Of a stretch of 64,000 bases of DNA, positions 35,122 to 43,774 are shown in pieces. How positions within the stretch are numbered: the first letter of the stretch is position 1; the number at the start of each line of letters is the position of its first letter. The stretch covers positions 1 through 64,000 of the forward strand of contig NZ_BLID01000013.1 of assembly GCF_009811315.1 (NCBI RefSeq). Reading direction: 5' to 3'. The notes beneath the pieces are model-generated. The model had not been told where the DNA came from. It saw only the letters and a list, made by a program, of their open reading frames with translations, and did not search any database. Source of the DNA: Vibrio atypicus (lineage in GTDB: Bacteria > Pseudomonadota > Gammaproteobacteria > Enterobacterales > Vibrionaceae). The translations under genes were made by a program, and so were the position numbers.

Positions 35122-36069
35122 TCACTTCACACACATCACATTCAACAATGACGAGCCTTTCAGTTGATTAACCTTGCCACTAAAGAATAGACCTGCTTTT
35201 TGCGATCCCCAGTAAGGTAAGTGCATTGGCCACTTGTCTTTTTCCATCACTTTCGAATCCAATAATGCCTGCCACTCTACTGGCGTTGCTAAACGCATTC
35301 CTTGTCGGTAACAGGTTTTATACGCTTGCTCGTAACTCATTCGATTCCATGGTAAATCGTGTTCCATATAGAATTGATCATCGCTGAACATGATGTAAGG
35401 CACTTGGTATTCAACACCATCGATAGAAGCAGTTAAACGAATCGCAACTTCACTTTCTATCTTATCTTTCGCTGGACGAGTGTTTGAAATAGCTGGAGTA
35501 GAAACCACAGGCGGTAAAACAGTTGTTGCTTGCTTAACTGGAGCAGGAACGGGCTTCGGTTCAACTTTTTGCTTTGCTTTTGGCTTTACAACAGGTTTAG
35601 GCGCTGGTTTAGTTTGTTTGGCAGGCGCACCTTTTACAATCTCTCGCACGAACGCTTCTTTGTAATCCGAGAGTTGCTTCACTTTTGCTAATTCACCTTT
35701 CACCACAGAAAAATCTTGATACGGACCTATCAAACAACGATACGCTTTAGACTCCGGCTTCAGCCATACATCCGTTGATATGTGCTGATACAACGCTTTT
35801 GCCTTTTGTAGCGACAAAGGCTTACTGTACACACCACACTGTATCCAAAACTGAGACTCTTGGCCTTTAGGTTTCTGCTTTCCCCACAAACCTTTACCTA
35901 TTGGACACGATTGATCTAATTGCGGTAACTCTTGAGTCGATACCTGAGTGGCATCACATAGAAACTCGTCCGCAAAAGATGGCGCGGATATCATTGGCAA
36001 GGCTAATAATGCAGTGCTCAAGAGTGTTACTAATGGTCGCTTTGGCATCACAGCCATCTTCATATCCAT
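35122..36069 (-). CDS. SPOR-domain protein, exported
   Basis: A 315-aa exported protein. After a signal peptide (cleaved after SAPSFA near residue 33) come a SPOR-like domain (FWIQCGVYSKPLSLQKAKALYQHIS... YRCLIGPYQDFSVV, about 73-145), a Pro/Lys/Val-rich linker (PAPKPVVKPKAKQKVEPKPVP, about 155-190) and a C-terminal domain with YEQAYKTCYRQGMRLATPVEWQALLD. That tail resembles a formylglycine/sulfatase-modifying-type fold. SPOR domains bind denuded peptidoglycan at septa. Several in-frame ATGs occur (residues 1, 3, 5, 8), so the exact start is uncertain. Confidence 0.75.
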   Translation of the reverse strand: MDMKMAVMPKRPLVTLLSTALLALPMISAPSFADEFLCDATQVSTQELPQLDQSCPIGKGLWGKQKPKGQESQFWIQCGVYSKPLSLQKAKALYQHISTDVWLKPESKAYRCLIGPYQDFSVVKGELAKVKQLSDYKEAFVREIVKGAPAKQTKPAPKPVVKPKAKQKVEPKPVPAPVKQATTVLPPVVSTPAISNTRPAKDKIESEVAIRLTASIDGVEYQVPYIMFSDDQFYMEHDLPWNRMSYEQAYKTCYRQGMRLATPVEWQALLDSKVMEKDKWPMHLPYWGSQKAGLFFSGKVNQLKGSSLLNVMCVK

Positions 36070-36155
36070 ACCCTTAATTCAAACCTTTAGTTTCCTATCC
36101 TAGCGATGGGATAGTGTGACATTATTGACGGCTCACGGCTGAGAAAAATAGATGC

Positions 36156-36186
36156 AAAAAAAGAGCCGTAACAAGTTACGACTCTT
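36156..36186 (-). terminator. Terminator of the peptide ABC transporter operon
   Basis: AAGAGCCGTAAC pairs with GTTACGACTCTT (one wobble), with a run of seven T on the minus strand, 40 nt after the last permease gene. Confidence 0.85.
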
Positions 36187-36225
36187 AGTGTAGTGAAATT
36201 TTTAGATTAAAATCTAAGGGTTAGA

Positions 36226-37164
36226 TCACCCTTTGTAGATTTTCGGGTTAAATACATCACGTAGCCAGTCACCCAGTAGGTTAATCACCAATACTAACGT
36301 CACCAAAACAATCCCAGGGAAAGCGGTAATCCACCATGCACCTGAGAAGATGTAGTTAAAACCAATACTGATCAGTGCACCGAGTGAAGGTTGGTCTACC
36401 GGTAAACCTAAACCTAGGAAGGAAAGTGCCGCCTCAGACATGATGGCATTTGCCACCTGAACCGTCGAGATAACCAAGATTGGTGATAAACAGTTAGGCA
36501 AAATATGTCGGAACATAATACGCGGTGCCTTAAAACCCATCACACGCGCAGCTTCAACGTATTCTTTCTTCTTCTCAGCCAATACGGATGCACGAATGGT
36601 ACGCGCATACTGAGGCCATTCTGCCACACCAATGATCACCACCAGCATGACAACGGCGTACTGACTGTAGAAGTCACTGCCAAAGCTGGCTTTGAATATG
36701 GCTGACACAATGATCGCAACCATCATGGTTGAGAATGAAAGCTGTACGTCAGCAAATCGCATCAAAAAGCTATCAATACGACCACCAAAGTAACCCGCAG
36801 ACAATCCAATCACGATACCAAGAAAGAGCTGAAGGCCAACGGCCAGAAAACCAATCGTCAAAGACAATCGAGAACCATAAAGAATGGTCGATAAAATGTC
36901 TCGGCCCTGCTCATCTGTCCCCAAAAGGAAACGAGAATCCCCATCTTCCATCCAAGACGGTGGTAATTCCGAGTCCATGATATCGATAGAGGCTAGATCA
37001 TAAGGGTCCGTTGGTGATAGAACTGGCGCTGCCAATGCCATCACCAAGAACATCATGAAGATGGTAAAACTTGTCATCGCGACTTTGTCACGCTTGAAGT
37101 AATACAAGAAATCAGACTGTTTAAATCGCTCCCAACGAGAAGGAGCTGCTGCTGTTTGACTCAT
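36226..37164 (-). CDS. Peptide ABC transporter permease, DppC/OppC type
   Basis: A 312-aa inner-membrane permease with six predicted transmembrane helices. The N-terminal OppC-type segment is FYYFKRDKVAMTSFTIFMMFLVMALAAP. The EAA loop that contacts the ATPase is EYVEAARVMGFKAPRIMFRHILPNCLSPI (about residues 205-233). It is the last gene of ATPase-binding protein-DppB-DppC, 2 nt after the DppB-type gene. The substrates are probably di- or oligopeptides; which peptides cannot be told. Confidence 0.9.
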   Translation of the reverse strand: MSQTAAAPSRWERFKQSDFLYYFKRDKVAMTSFTIFMMFLVMALAAPVLSPTDPYDLASIDIMDSELPPSWMEDGDSRFLLGTDEQGRDILSTILYGSRLSLTIGFLAVGLQLFLGIVIGLSAGYFGGRIDSFLMRFADVQLSFSTMMVAIIVSAIFKASFGSDFYSQYAVVMLVVIIGVAEWPQYARTIRASVLAEKKKEYVEAARVMGFKAPRIMFRHILPNCLSPILVISTVQVANAIMSEAALSFLGLGLPVDQPSLGALISIGFNYIFSGAWWITAFPGIVLVTLVLVINLLGDWLRDVFNPKIYKG

Positions 37165-37166
37165 GA

Positions 37167-38144
37167 TTATGCTCCTTTTCCGGTTAGATTTACGGTCGGG
37201 TTGATGATGCCGTATAGCAAGTCAACGATGGTGTTTGTAACCACGAAAATCAGGCCAACAAATATAACGTAAGCGGTGATGAGTGGCGTATCAACACGGT
37301 TGATCGCTTCTAGGAAAAGGAAACCAGTACCTGGCCATTGGAATACGGTTTCAGTCAGAATGGTATAAGCCACCATGGTACCAATTTGAACACCACCGAC
37401 AGTCAGTACTGGCAGCATGGTGTTTTTAAGTGCATGTTGGTAATAGATTTTGTTTAGCGCTAATCCTTTGGCCTTACCAAATTTGATGTATTCAGAGCTC
37501 AATACTTCCAGCATTTCTGAGCGCACCAAACGAATAAATAGGGGTAGCATGATCGATGCTAGAGCGATACATGGCAGTACAAGATGGGCTAAACCATCAA
37601 GGGTAAAGTAGCCTGACTCCCAACCAAATATATTCGCAGTTTCACCTCGCCCATAAGACGGTAACCACCCAAGCTCAATTGAGAAAACGTACATCAGCAT
37701 AATCGCGGTTAAGAAGACTGGGATTGAAATACCGATACTGCTGCCTGCCATCACGATTTTGGTGAAGATGCTTTTTGGGTTAATCGCAGAATAGACCCCT
37801 AGTGGGATCGAACAGAAGACAATAATTAGAGTCGCACCAAACACTAGCTCTAGCGTCGCGACGAGTTTATCGAGGATGACTTCAACCGCCGGGCGTTTGA
37901 AGAAATAAGATGTGCCTAAATCACCTTGCAGCGCATTACCAACAAAGCGAGTGTATTTTGTAATGAAGGGATCATTCAGTCCTAAGTCATCACGTAAAGC
38001 TTGACGCTCTGATTCCGAAACAGACTGACCAACAAGCTCACGCAGCGGGTCACCCAGGTTATCCTGAATGGCAAACGCCACCAAACTGATCACAAACATC
38101 ACTATCAGTGCCTGAAACAGGCGCTTGACCAGAAACGAAAACAT
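37167..38144 (-). CDS. Peptide ABC transporter permease, DppB/OppB type
   Basis: A 325-aa inner-membrane permease with six predicted helices. The start FLVKRLFQALIVMFVISLVAFAIQ and the EAA loop YIKFGKAKGLALNKIYYQHALKNTMLPVLT (about residues 220-250) are typical of DppB. A conserved periplasmic region GDLGTSYFFKRPAVEVI lies near residue 75. GGCAAGGA precedes the ATG. It pairs with the following DppC-type subunit as the channel. Confidence 0.9.
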   Translation of the reverse strand: MFSFLVKRLFQALIVMFVISLVAFAIQDNLGDPLRELVGQSVSESERQALRDDLGLNDPFITKYTRFVGNALQGDLGTSYFFKRPAVEVILDKLVATLELVFGATLIIVFCSIPLGVYSAINPKSIFTKIVMAGSSIGISIPVFLTAIMLMYVFSIELGWLPSYGRGETANIFGWESGYFTLDGLAHLVLPCIALASIMLPLFIRLVRSEMLEVLSSEYIKFGKAKGLALNKIYYQHALKNTMLPVLTVGGVQIGTMVAYTILTETVFQWPGTGFLFLEAINRVDTPLITAYVIFVGLIFVVTNTIVDLLYGIINPTVNLTGKGA

Positions 38145-38227
38145 TCCTTGCCCCTTAACTTTCCATAGATTTCAGTCTTAAAAATGGTACTTAACCCGAC
38201 TGAAACAAAGCTAAGCACCAAAAATCG

Positions 38228-38259
38228 ACCAAGTACTCAGAGAGTCACGAGTACTTGGT
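38228..38259 (-). terminator. Intercistronic hairpin after the binding-protein gene
   Basis: An 11-bp perfect stem ACCAAGTACTC/GAGTACTTGGT in the 129-nt gap between binding protein and permease genes. The following T run is short. It probably stabilises the binding-protein message or lowers expression of the downstream permeases. Confidence 0.6.
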
Positions 38260-38273
38260 CTGGTTCACTGTGA

Positions 38274-39827
38274 TTATTTAACCACTAGATCACCGAAGTA
38301 TGGGAAGTTCATACCGTTGATGATTGGACCAATCTCAACGTTACCTTTCGCAGCCCATGAAGGATCTTGCCAGTGTAGAGGAACGAACGCCGCTTCGTTG
38401 TATAGAATCTCTTCTACTTTCTTCAACGATGCACTACGTTTAGCAAGATCTGTCATCTTGTTCGTTTCTTCGATTAGCTTGTCCACTTCTGCATTTGAGT
38501 AGTGACCACAGTTGTACTGACCTTTACCAGTCTCTGCATTACGAGTCATAGCAAGGAACTCAGTGAAGTTACCTGAATCTTCTGTATCTGGGTGCCAGCC
38601 GATCATTAACATGTCTGCTGCACACTTATCAAACTCAGGCCAGTATTGCGCTTTAGGCATTGTCTTCAGGTCAACCTTGATACCAATCTTAGATAGCATT
38701 GCCGCAGAAGCTTGAGCGATCTTGTCATCGTTCACGTAACGGTTATTCGGCGCCATCATCGTTAGCGTGAAGCCTTTCTCGTAACCCGCTTCTTTCATCA
38801 GCTCTTTAGCTTTATTAAGATCGTAGCGAGGTTTTAGGTCGTCATTGTGACCAACAAAACCAACTGGGCTCTGTTGAGCAGCTGCTGTCGCCGCACCTTT
38901 CATTACTTTCTTCGTGATACCTTCGTTGTTGATCGCATAGGTAATCGCTTGACGAACGCGCACATCTTTCAGTGCAGGGTTGCTGTTTTGGTTCATTTGG
39001 AACGTGATAACGCGAGTACCAGGCATAGTGTAAAGGTCTACACTGTCAGCCTTCTCGATACGCTTGTAATCATTCGGAGCAACTGGCGCAATCATGTCTA
39101 CATCACCAGAAAGAAGTGCTGCTACGCGTGTTGCATCTTCTTTGATTGGCACTAGAGTTAGCTTGTCTACGTTACCTTCTGACGCGCTATCCCAGTAATC
39201 ATTGAAACGCTCAAACGTTACTTTCACACCTTGCTCACGCTGAGTGATAATGAAAGGCCCCGTACCTGACACGTTTGTTGAAGCAAAAGAGTTACCGTGC
39301 TTCACTAGCTCGTCTTTCGCTTTACCATCTGACGTTTGACCAGAGTAAAACTTACTATCCATTGGGAATAGGTAAGTCATTACGTTCTCAACAAGTGGGT
39401 AAACGCCATCGGTTTTGATTTCTACTTTGTAGTCACCAGCTTTCGTGATCGAAACGATTGGACCAAAGATACCTTTGAAGTCTGGAGAGTTTTTCAGACG
39501 GTCAAAAGTCCAAACTACGTCGTCTGCACTTAACGTGTTGCCAGAGTGGAACTTAACACCTTGGCGAATGTTGAAGTGCATTGTTTCGCCGTCAATACGT
39601 TCCCAAGACTCTGCTAAGCGAGGTTCAAATTCCATTTTTTGATTGAAGCGAATAAGTGGGTCAAACACCATGTGAGACATTTGCAGTGTGCCGCCAGATA
39701 GCTGCTCATGCGGGTCAAGAGACACTGGGTCTGCGTCATAAGCGACGGTGATATCTGCTGCAGCTGCACTAAAGCTTAAGCCTGCTGCCATTAAAGCCAC
39801 TGCTAGTTTGCTTTTCATGGTTTTCAT
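38274..39827 (-). CDS. Periplasmic peptide-binding protein (SBP family 5)
   Basis: A 517-aa DppA/OppA-type substrate-binding protein. A signal peptide (cleaved after SFSAAAA near residue 23) is followed by the family-5 pattern TVAYDADPVSLDPHEQLSGGTLQMSHMVFDPLI and FHSGNTLSADDVVWTFDRL. It delivers peptides to the permeases encoded just downstream. A strong Shine-Dalgarno AAGGAG lies before the ATG at 39827; a second in-frame ATG at 39818 is less well placed. Its mRNA is followed by a hairpin, consistent with higher expression than the membrane subunits. Confidence 0.92.
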   Translation of the reverse strand: MKTMKSKLAVALMAAGLSFSAAAADITVAYDADPVSLDPHEQLSGGTLQMSHMVFDPLIRFNQKMEFEPRLAESWERIDGETMHFNIRQGVKFHSGNTLSADDVVWTFDRLKNSPDFKGIFGPIVSITKAGDYKVEIKTDGVYPLVENVMTYLFPMDSKFYSGQTSDGKAKDELVKHGNSFASTNVSGTGPFIITQREQGVKVTFERFNDYWDSASEGNVDKLTLVPIKEDATRVAALLSGDVDMIAPVAPNDYKRIEKADSVDLYTMPGTRVITFQMNQNSNPALKDVRVRQAITYAINNEGITKKVMKGAATAAAQQSPVGFVGHNDDLKPRYDLNKAKELMKEAGYEKGFTLTMMAPNNRYVNDDKIAQASAAMLSKIGIKVDLKTMPKAQYWPEFDKCAADMLMIGWHPDTEDSGNFTEFLAMTRNAETGKGQYNCGHYSNAEVDKLIEETNKMTDLAKRSASLKKVEEILYNEAAFVPLHWQDPSWAAKGNVEIGPIINGMNFPYFGDLVVK

Positions 39828-39917
39828 TGCATAACTCCTTATGCGGGATTCATCCCTAGTTGTTGTATTTGCGTCTGTTTTTGTAACCCAAGTTTGTCTG
39901 GGCCGTAGATCTACGAC

Positions 39918-41633
39918 TTACGCCGTTTTTATTTCTTCTCTTAAGCCCGTAAATTCAGGCATTAGGGAAATCAGTTGCTTGCTGTATTCATGCTGTGGAT
40001 TAGTAAACAATTGCTCGGTCGGAGCGACTTCGAGCAAAGTTCCCATCTGCATCACTCCGACGCGATCACACATCTGGCGAATCACAGGTAAATCGTGACT
40101 GATAAACAGCATGGTTAGATTGAGCTCATCTTGGAGATCTTTCAGCAAGTTGAGAATTTGTGCTTGTACCGATACATCAAGCGCTGAAGTTGGTTCATCA
40201 CAAATAAGAAGACGAGGTCGCGTCGCAAGCGCACGTGCAATCGAAATACGCTGACGCTGACCACCTGAAAACTCATGCGGGTATTTCACACCTGCCATTT
40301 TACCCAGACCAACATGATCCAGTAGATCGTTCACGATCGTGCGAGTTTCTGTCTCGCTGTTGGTAAGCTTATGAAAACGGATGGGCTCTGCGATGATATC
40401 GAAGATTTTCATACGCGGGTTCATAGAAGTGTATGGGTTTTGGAACACCATCTGCATTTGGCGGCGCAGTGGGCGACGCTCTTTTTCAGATTTAAGAGCC
40501 GTTAAATCAATGCCCTCAAATGTGACCTTGCCAGAGTTTGGTTCATACAACCCAGCAATAACACGTGCAATCGTCGATTTACCCGAACCAGACTCACCCA
40601 CTAAACCAAACGTTTCACCTTCAAATACATCGAAGCTGACATTATTGGATGCCTGAACGTATTCGCGGCGGCTTTCAAATAGCGAATCTTTAGTCACAAA
40701 GCGTAGATTTACATTTTCGACGCTCAGTAGTGAACCGGTGTAATCTCGATGATCTTGGCTTTGACCCAGCCAGTGGTTTTTAACATCTAAAGGCTCCATC
40801 TCGTGAGCTTCTTCGATGTAGCTCACTAACGGAAAGCGATCGAGCTTCATGTCTGAGCGCGGAACCGCTGAAATCAAGCTTCGAGTGTATGAGTGGTCTG
40901 GATCACCCAGCACTTTCGCTGTTGGACCAAACTCAACTAAGTCACCACGATACATAACCGCCACTCGATCAGTCACGTTAGAAACCACACCCATATCGTG
41001 CGTCACCAACATACAACCAACGTTATTCTTAATACATAAATCACGGATCAAGCTTAGAATTTGGTCTTGAATCGATACATCAAGCGCTGTGGTTGGTTCG
41101 TCTGCAATGATTAGATCTGGTTCACCGGCAAGTGCTATAGCAATAACCACACGCTGACGCATACCACCCGAGAATTGGTGCGGGTACTGCTTCAAGCGGT
41201 TTTCTGGTTGTGGGATACCTACTTGTTCCATCAATGACAACGCACGCTGGTATGCCTGCTCGTCAGTGACTTTCATATTCGCGTGGATGGTTTCTTTTAA
41301 CTGCTGCTCAACCGTGAAAAGTGGGTTGAGTGATGTCATTGGATCTTGGAAGATAAAGCCAATTTTTGAACCACGTACGCTGCGCATTTGCTCTGGAGAT
41401 AGACCAGAAATCAACTCACCATCGAGATAAACATCACCACTAGCAATGCGACCCGGAGGGCTTAACAGATCAATCACGGCATTCCCTACCGTCGATTTAC
41501 CCGCACCAGATTCACCAACAACGCCGACGATTTCACCTCGTTCAATATTAAACGATAGTGCTTTTACAGCTGCATGCACACCGTGACGAGACGGGTACTC
41601 AATACGAAGATTTTTAACTTCTAAAAGTGACAT
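39918..41633 (-). CDS. Fused two-domain peptide ABC transporter ATPase
   Basis: A 571-aa protein joining DppD-like and DppF-like ATPases, as in GsiA or YejF. First half: Walker A GESGAGKST (about residue 39), signature FSGGMRQR, Walker B LIIADEPTTALD. Second half: Walker A GESGSGKST (about residue 350), signature FSGGQRQR, Walker B LLICDEPTSALD. Both nucleotide sites look intact. It is the first gene of the operon, 90 nt before the binding-protein gene. A long AT-rich region (41634-42361) upstream contains the promoter. Confidence 0.92.
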   Translation of the reverse strand: MSLLEVKNLRIEYPSRHGVHAAVKALSFNIERGEIVGVVGESGAGKSTVGNAVIDLLSPPGRIASGDVYLDGELISGLSPEQMRSVRGSKIGFIFQDPMTSLNPLFTVEQQLKETIHANMKVTDEQAYQRALSLMEQVGIPQPENRLKQYPHQFSGGMRQRVVIAIALAGEPDLIIADEPTTALDVSIQDQILSLIRDLCIKNNVGCMLVTHDMGVVSNVTDRVAVMYRGDLVEFGPTAKVLGDPDHSYTRSLISAVPRSDMKLDRFPLVSYIEEAHEMEPLDVKNHWLGQSQDHRDYTGSLLSVENVNLRFVTKDSLFESRREYVQASNNVSFDVFEGETFGLVGESGSGKSTIARVIAGLYEPNSGKVTFEGIDLTALKSEKERRPLRRQMQMVFQNPYTSMNPRMKIFDIIAEPIRFHKLTNSETETRTIVNDLLDHVGLGKMAGVKYPHEFSGGQRQRISIARALATRPRLLICDEPTSALDVSVQAQILNLLKDLQDELNLTMLFISHDLPVIRQMCDRVGVMQMGTLLEVAPTEQLFTNPQHEYSKQLISLMPEFTGLREEIKTA

Positions 41634-42361
41634 TAAACCAGACCTCTACTGCTTCGGCAGCTTTCTGCCCTGTCTGAAAATTGAATCCATTCAAGCCAGT
41701 ATAATGTTCTGGCAATTTACAAGGTCATCAATTTGGCAAAAAATTCACAGAAAAGCAACATAACTAGAATAAAAAGTTGAAATGGAACAAAAAACAAGCA
41801 GCTTAGCAAAATAAATATGCGTACTAGCGAAATGATACGTTAGTTCTTACCTCTTATTTATTCCATAAAAGACACCATATCTACTGGCCTAAACTCTAAT
41901 ATCGTAGAATTAAAAATTCTCTACGCAACATCATAAAATGAATAAGTATTCTATCTGCCACGTAGAATTAGCATTAACAAATATAAAACATAACACCAAA
42001 TCAATAATGAAATTCAATACGAAACCCCAAAATATAACAGGAAATTAGGATTAAAATTAGATTAAACCTTAATTAGACAGCCTAAGCTGCCGTGACTATT
42101 TAAGGTAAGTTTAGTCGAGTATTTGCACTATATGAAATTGCTTGTAGCACTATTTATTGATAGACCAGGGTTAAATTTCGACCTAGTAGAGAGTGGAGAT
42201 TTTTCAGGCGAGTCGCATTCTTGGCGCGAGTGAATCGAGAGTTTTTTAAACTCCGGGTAAGCCTCACTTTGGTTTCAGAGCAGCGATCAAACGCTAGAAA
42301 CTTTCTGACGCAGGCAGCCAATTGAAGCTTTCTTGAAGTTCTAGCCGAGAACTCCAGATGT
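41634..42361. other. Intergenic region without recognisable genes
   Basis: Bases 41634-42060 are very AT-rich and probably include the promoter region of the peptide transporter operon. Bases 42100-42360 have higher GC and no good ORF on either strand. A small palindrome AGTTCT/AGAACT lies near 42337-42353. I found no tRNA, sRNA or repeat I can name. Confidence 0.5.
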
Positions 42362-42391
42362 AAAAAAGCCCTAGTCTTTCGACTAGGGCTT
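42362..42391 (-). terminator. tRNA operon terminator
   Basis: A perfect AAGCCCTAGTC/GACTAGGGCTT stem with a TTTC loop and a T run on the minus strand, just past the last tRNA gene. Confidence 0.9.
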
Positions 42392-42397
42392 CAATAG

Positions 42398-42474
<77 letters not shown>

Positions 42475-42483
42475 AGCAAATCA

Positions 42484-42560
42484 TGGGGTGGCTAACGGGA
42501 TTTGAACCCGCGACAACCGGAATCACAATCCGGGACTCTACCAACTGAGCTATAGCCACC
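42484..42560 (-). tRNA. tRNA-His(GTG), copy 2
   Basis: A 77-nt tRNA including the histidine-specific extra 5' G; anticodon GTG, encoded CCA. The T arm reads GGTTTGAACCC, one base different from copy 1 (GGTTCGAATCC-type). Confidence 0.96.
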
Positions 42561-42603
42561 ACTAAATTATATTGTTTACCGCTATCAGCGTTAAACTAAA
42601 TAG

Positions 42604-42680
<77 letters not shown>

Positions 42681-42719
42681 ACATGGTATTTTTTTACTTG
42701 GTTTACGTTATAGAGGTTT

Positions 42720-42779
42720 AACCCTCTGGTCCCGCTTATTCCAAGAGCCGAGATGCGCTACAAAACACGCTATTCACCG
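42720..42779 (-). pseudogene. Decayed tRNA-Pro remnant
   Basis: The acceptor and D-arm end (ctattcaccga), the GATGCGCTAC segment and the variable/T-arm start (accctctggtccc) of the neighbouring tRNA-Pro genes are kept. The anticodon region is replaced by unrelated bases and the 3' end is missing. It lies between tRNA-His copy 1 and tRNA-Pro copy 1 and cannot fold into a normal tRNA. Confidence 0.75.
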
Positions 42780-42832
42780 ACTTATGTTTTATCTCATTTC
42801 CACAAGAAAGGAAGCAAAGCTACCTAAATAAA

Positions 42833-42909
42833 TGGGGTGGCTAACGGGATTCGAACCCGCGACAACCGGAATCACAATCCGGGACTCTACCAACTGAGCT
42901 ATAGCCACC
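42833..42909 (-). tRNA. tRNA-His(GTG), copy 1
   Basis: A 77-nt tRNA with anticodon GTG, extra 5' G and encoded CCA; second gene in the operon after tRNA-Arg, as hisR follows argX in E. coli. Confidence 0.96.
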
Positions 42910-42942
42910 ACTGAAATTTTTACCGATAAACCTTTAGGCGAA

Positions 42943-43019
<77 letters not shown>

Positions 43020-43040
43020 ATGCCCTATCGGCGGAGTGGA

Positions 43041-43069
43041 ATAATACGGATATCACACTAGGCCGTCTA
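43041..43069 (-). promoter_or_regulatory. tRNA operon promoter
   Basis: On the minus strand: -35 TAGACG (43064-43069), a 17-bp spacer, -10 TATTAT (43041-43046) and a GC-rich discriminator before the tRNA-Arg gene, as in stringently controlled stable-RNA promoters. Confidence 0.6.
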
Positions 43070-43298
43070 GTACTTTTTCAACTTTTTTTATCGTTTGATG
43101 CCTTTTTGGGCAATTAAAGTGTGATAAACCCCTATTTCCCATTAGATAACTGCTAGGAAGGAGGTAACTTGCTGTTTATTGCAACAAGTTAACAGGATAT
43201 AATCACCCATTATTTACATTGATTTAACAGGTTAGCCCTGTTGGTCATTGCCACACTCTTATAATAGGTAAGCATGAACTTACCTTCAGGAATGTAAA

Positions 43299-43721
43299 GT
43301 GAGTTTAATGGATATGTCTCAAAAAATCTTAACCGCTTTGGTTGCTGCAGTAACCTTTTCTAGCGCCTCTTTTGCAGCAAGTGTTAGCCAAGAAGAATAT
43401 GATGCGATTGCAGAACGCATTAAACCCGTTGGTGATGTTTACCTAGCTGGCGCTGAGCCGGTAAAAGCGGAGCCAACTGGCCCACGTGATGGTGCAACGG
43501 TTTACGGTACTTTCTGTATCGCTTGTCACGCATCAGGTGTGAGTGGTGCGCCAAAAACAGGCGATGCTGGCGATTGGGCTCCACGTATTGCACAAGGCAG
43601 TGACGTACTAGCAGACCACGCAATCAACGGCTTCAATGCAATGCCTGCGAAAGGTTCTTGTATGGATTGTTCAGATGACGAAATCATTGCCGCGATTGAG
43701 CACATGATCGAAGGCCTATAA
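43299..43721 (+). CDS. Cytochrome c5 family protein
   Basis: A 140-aa exported monohaem cytochrome. A signal peptide (cleaved after SASFAA near residue 28) precedes the haem site CIACH (about residues 73-77), with Met axial-ligand candidate in NAMPAKGSCMDC. The Cys pair CMDC near the C-terminus is characteristic of cytochrome c5. It acts as a periplasmic electron carrier. AGGA lies 7 nt before the GTG at 43299, so I use GTG; ATGs at 43308 and 43314 are alternatives. Converges on rep. Confidence 0.9.
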   Translation: MSLMDMSQKILTALVAAVTFSSASFAASVSQEEYDAIAERIKPVGDVYLAGAEPVKAEPTGPRDGATVYGTFCIACHASGVSGAPKTGDAGDWAPRIAQGSDVLADHAINGFNAMPAKGSCMDCSDDEIIAAIEHMIEGL

Positions 43722-43738
43722 CCTCATCTCTTCCATAT

Positions 43739-43771
43739 AAAAATGGCTTGGTGAATACCAAGCCATTTTTG
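43739..43771. terminator. Bidirectional terminator between cytochrome c5 and rep
   Basis: AAAAATGGCTTGGT pairs with ACCAAGCCATTTTT around GAAT. It serves both converging genes. Confidence 0.9.
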
Positions 43772-43774
43772 TTT

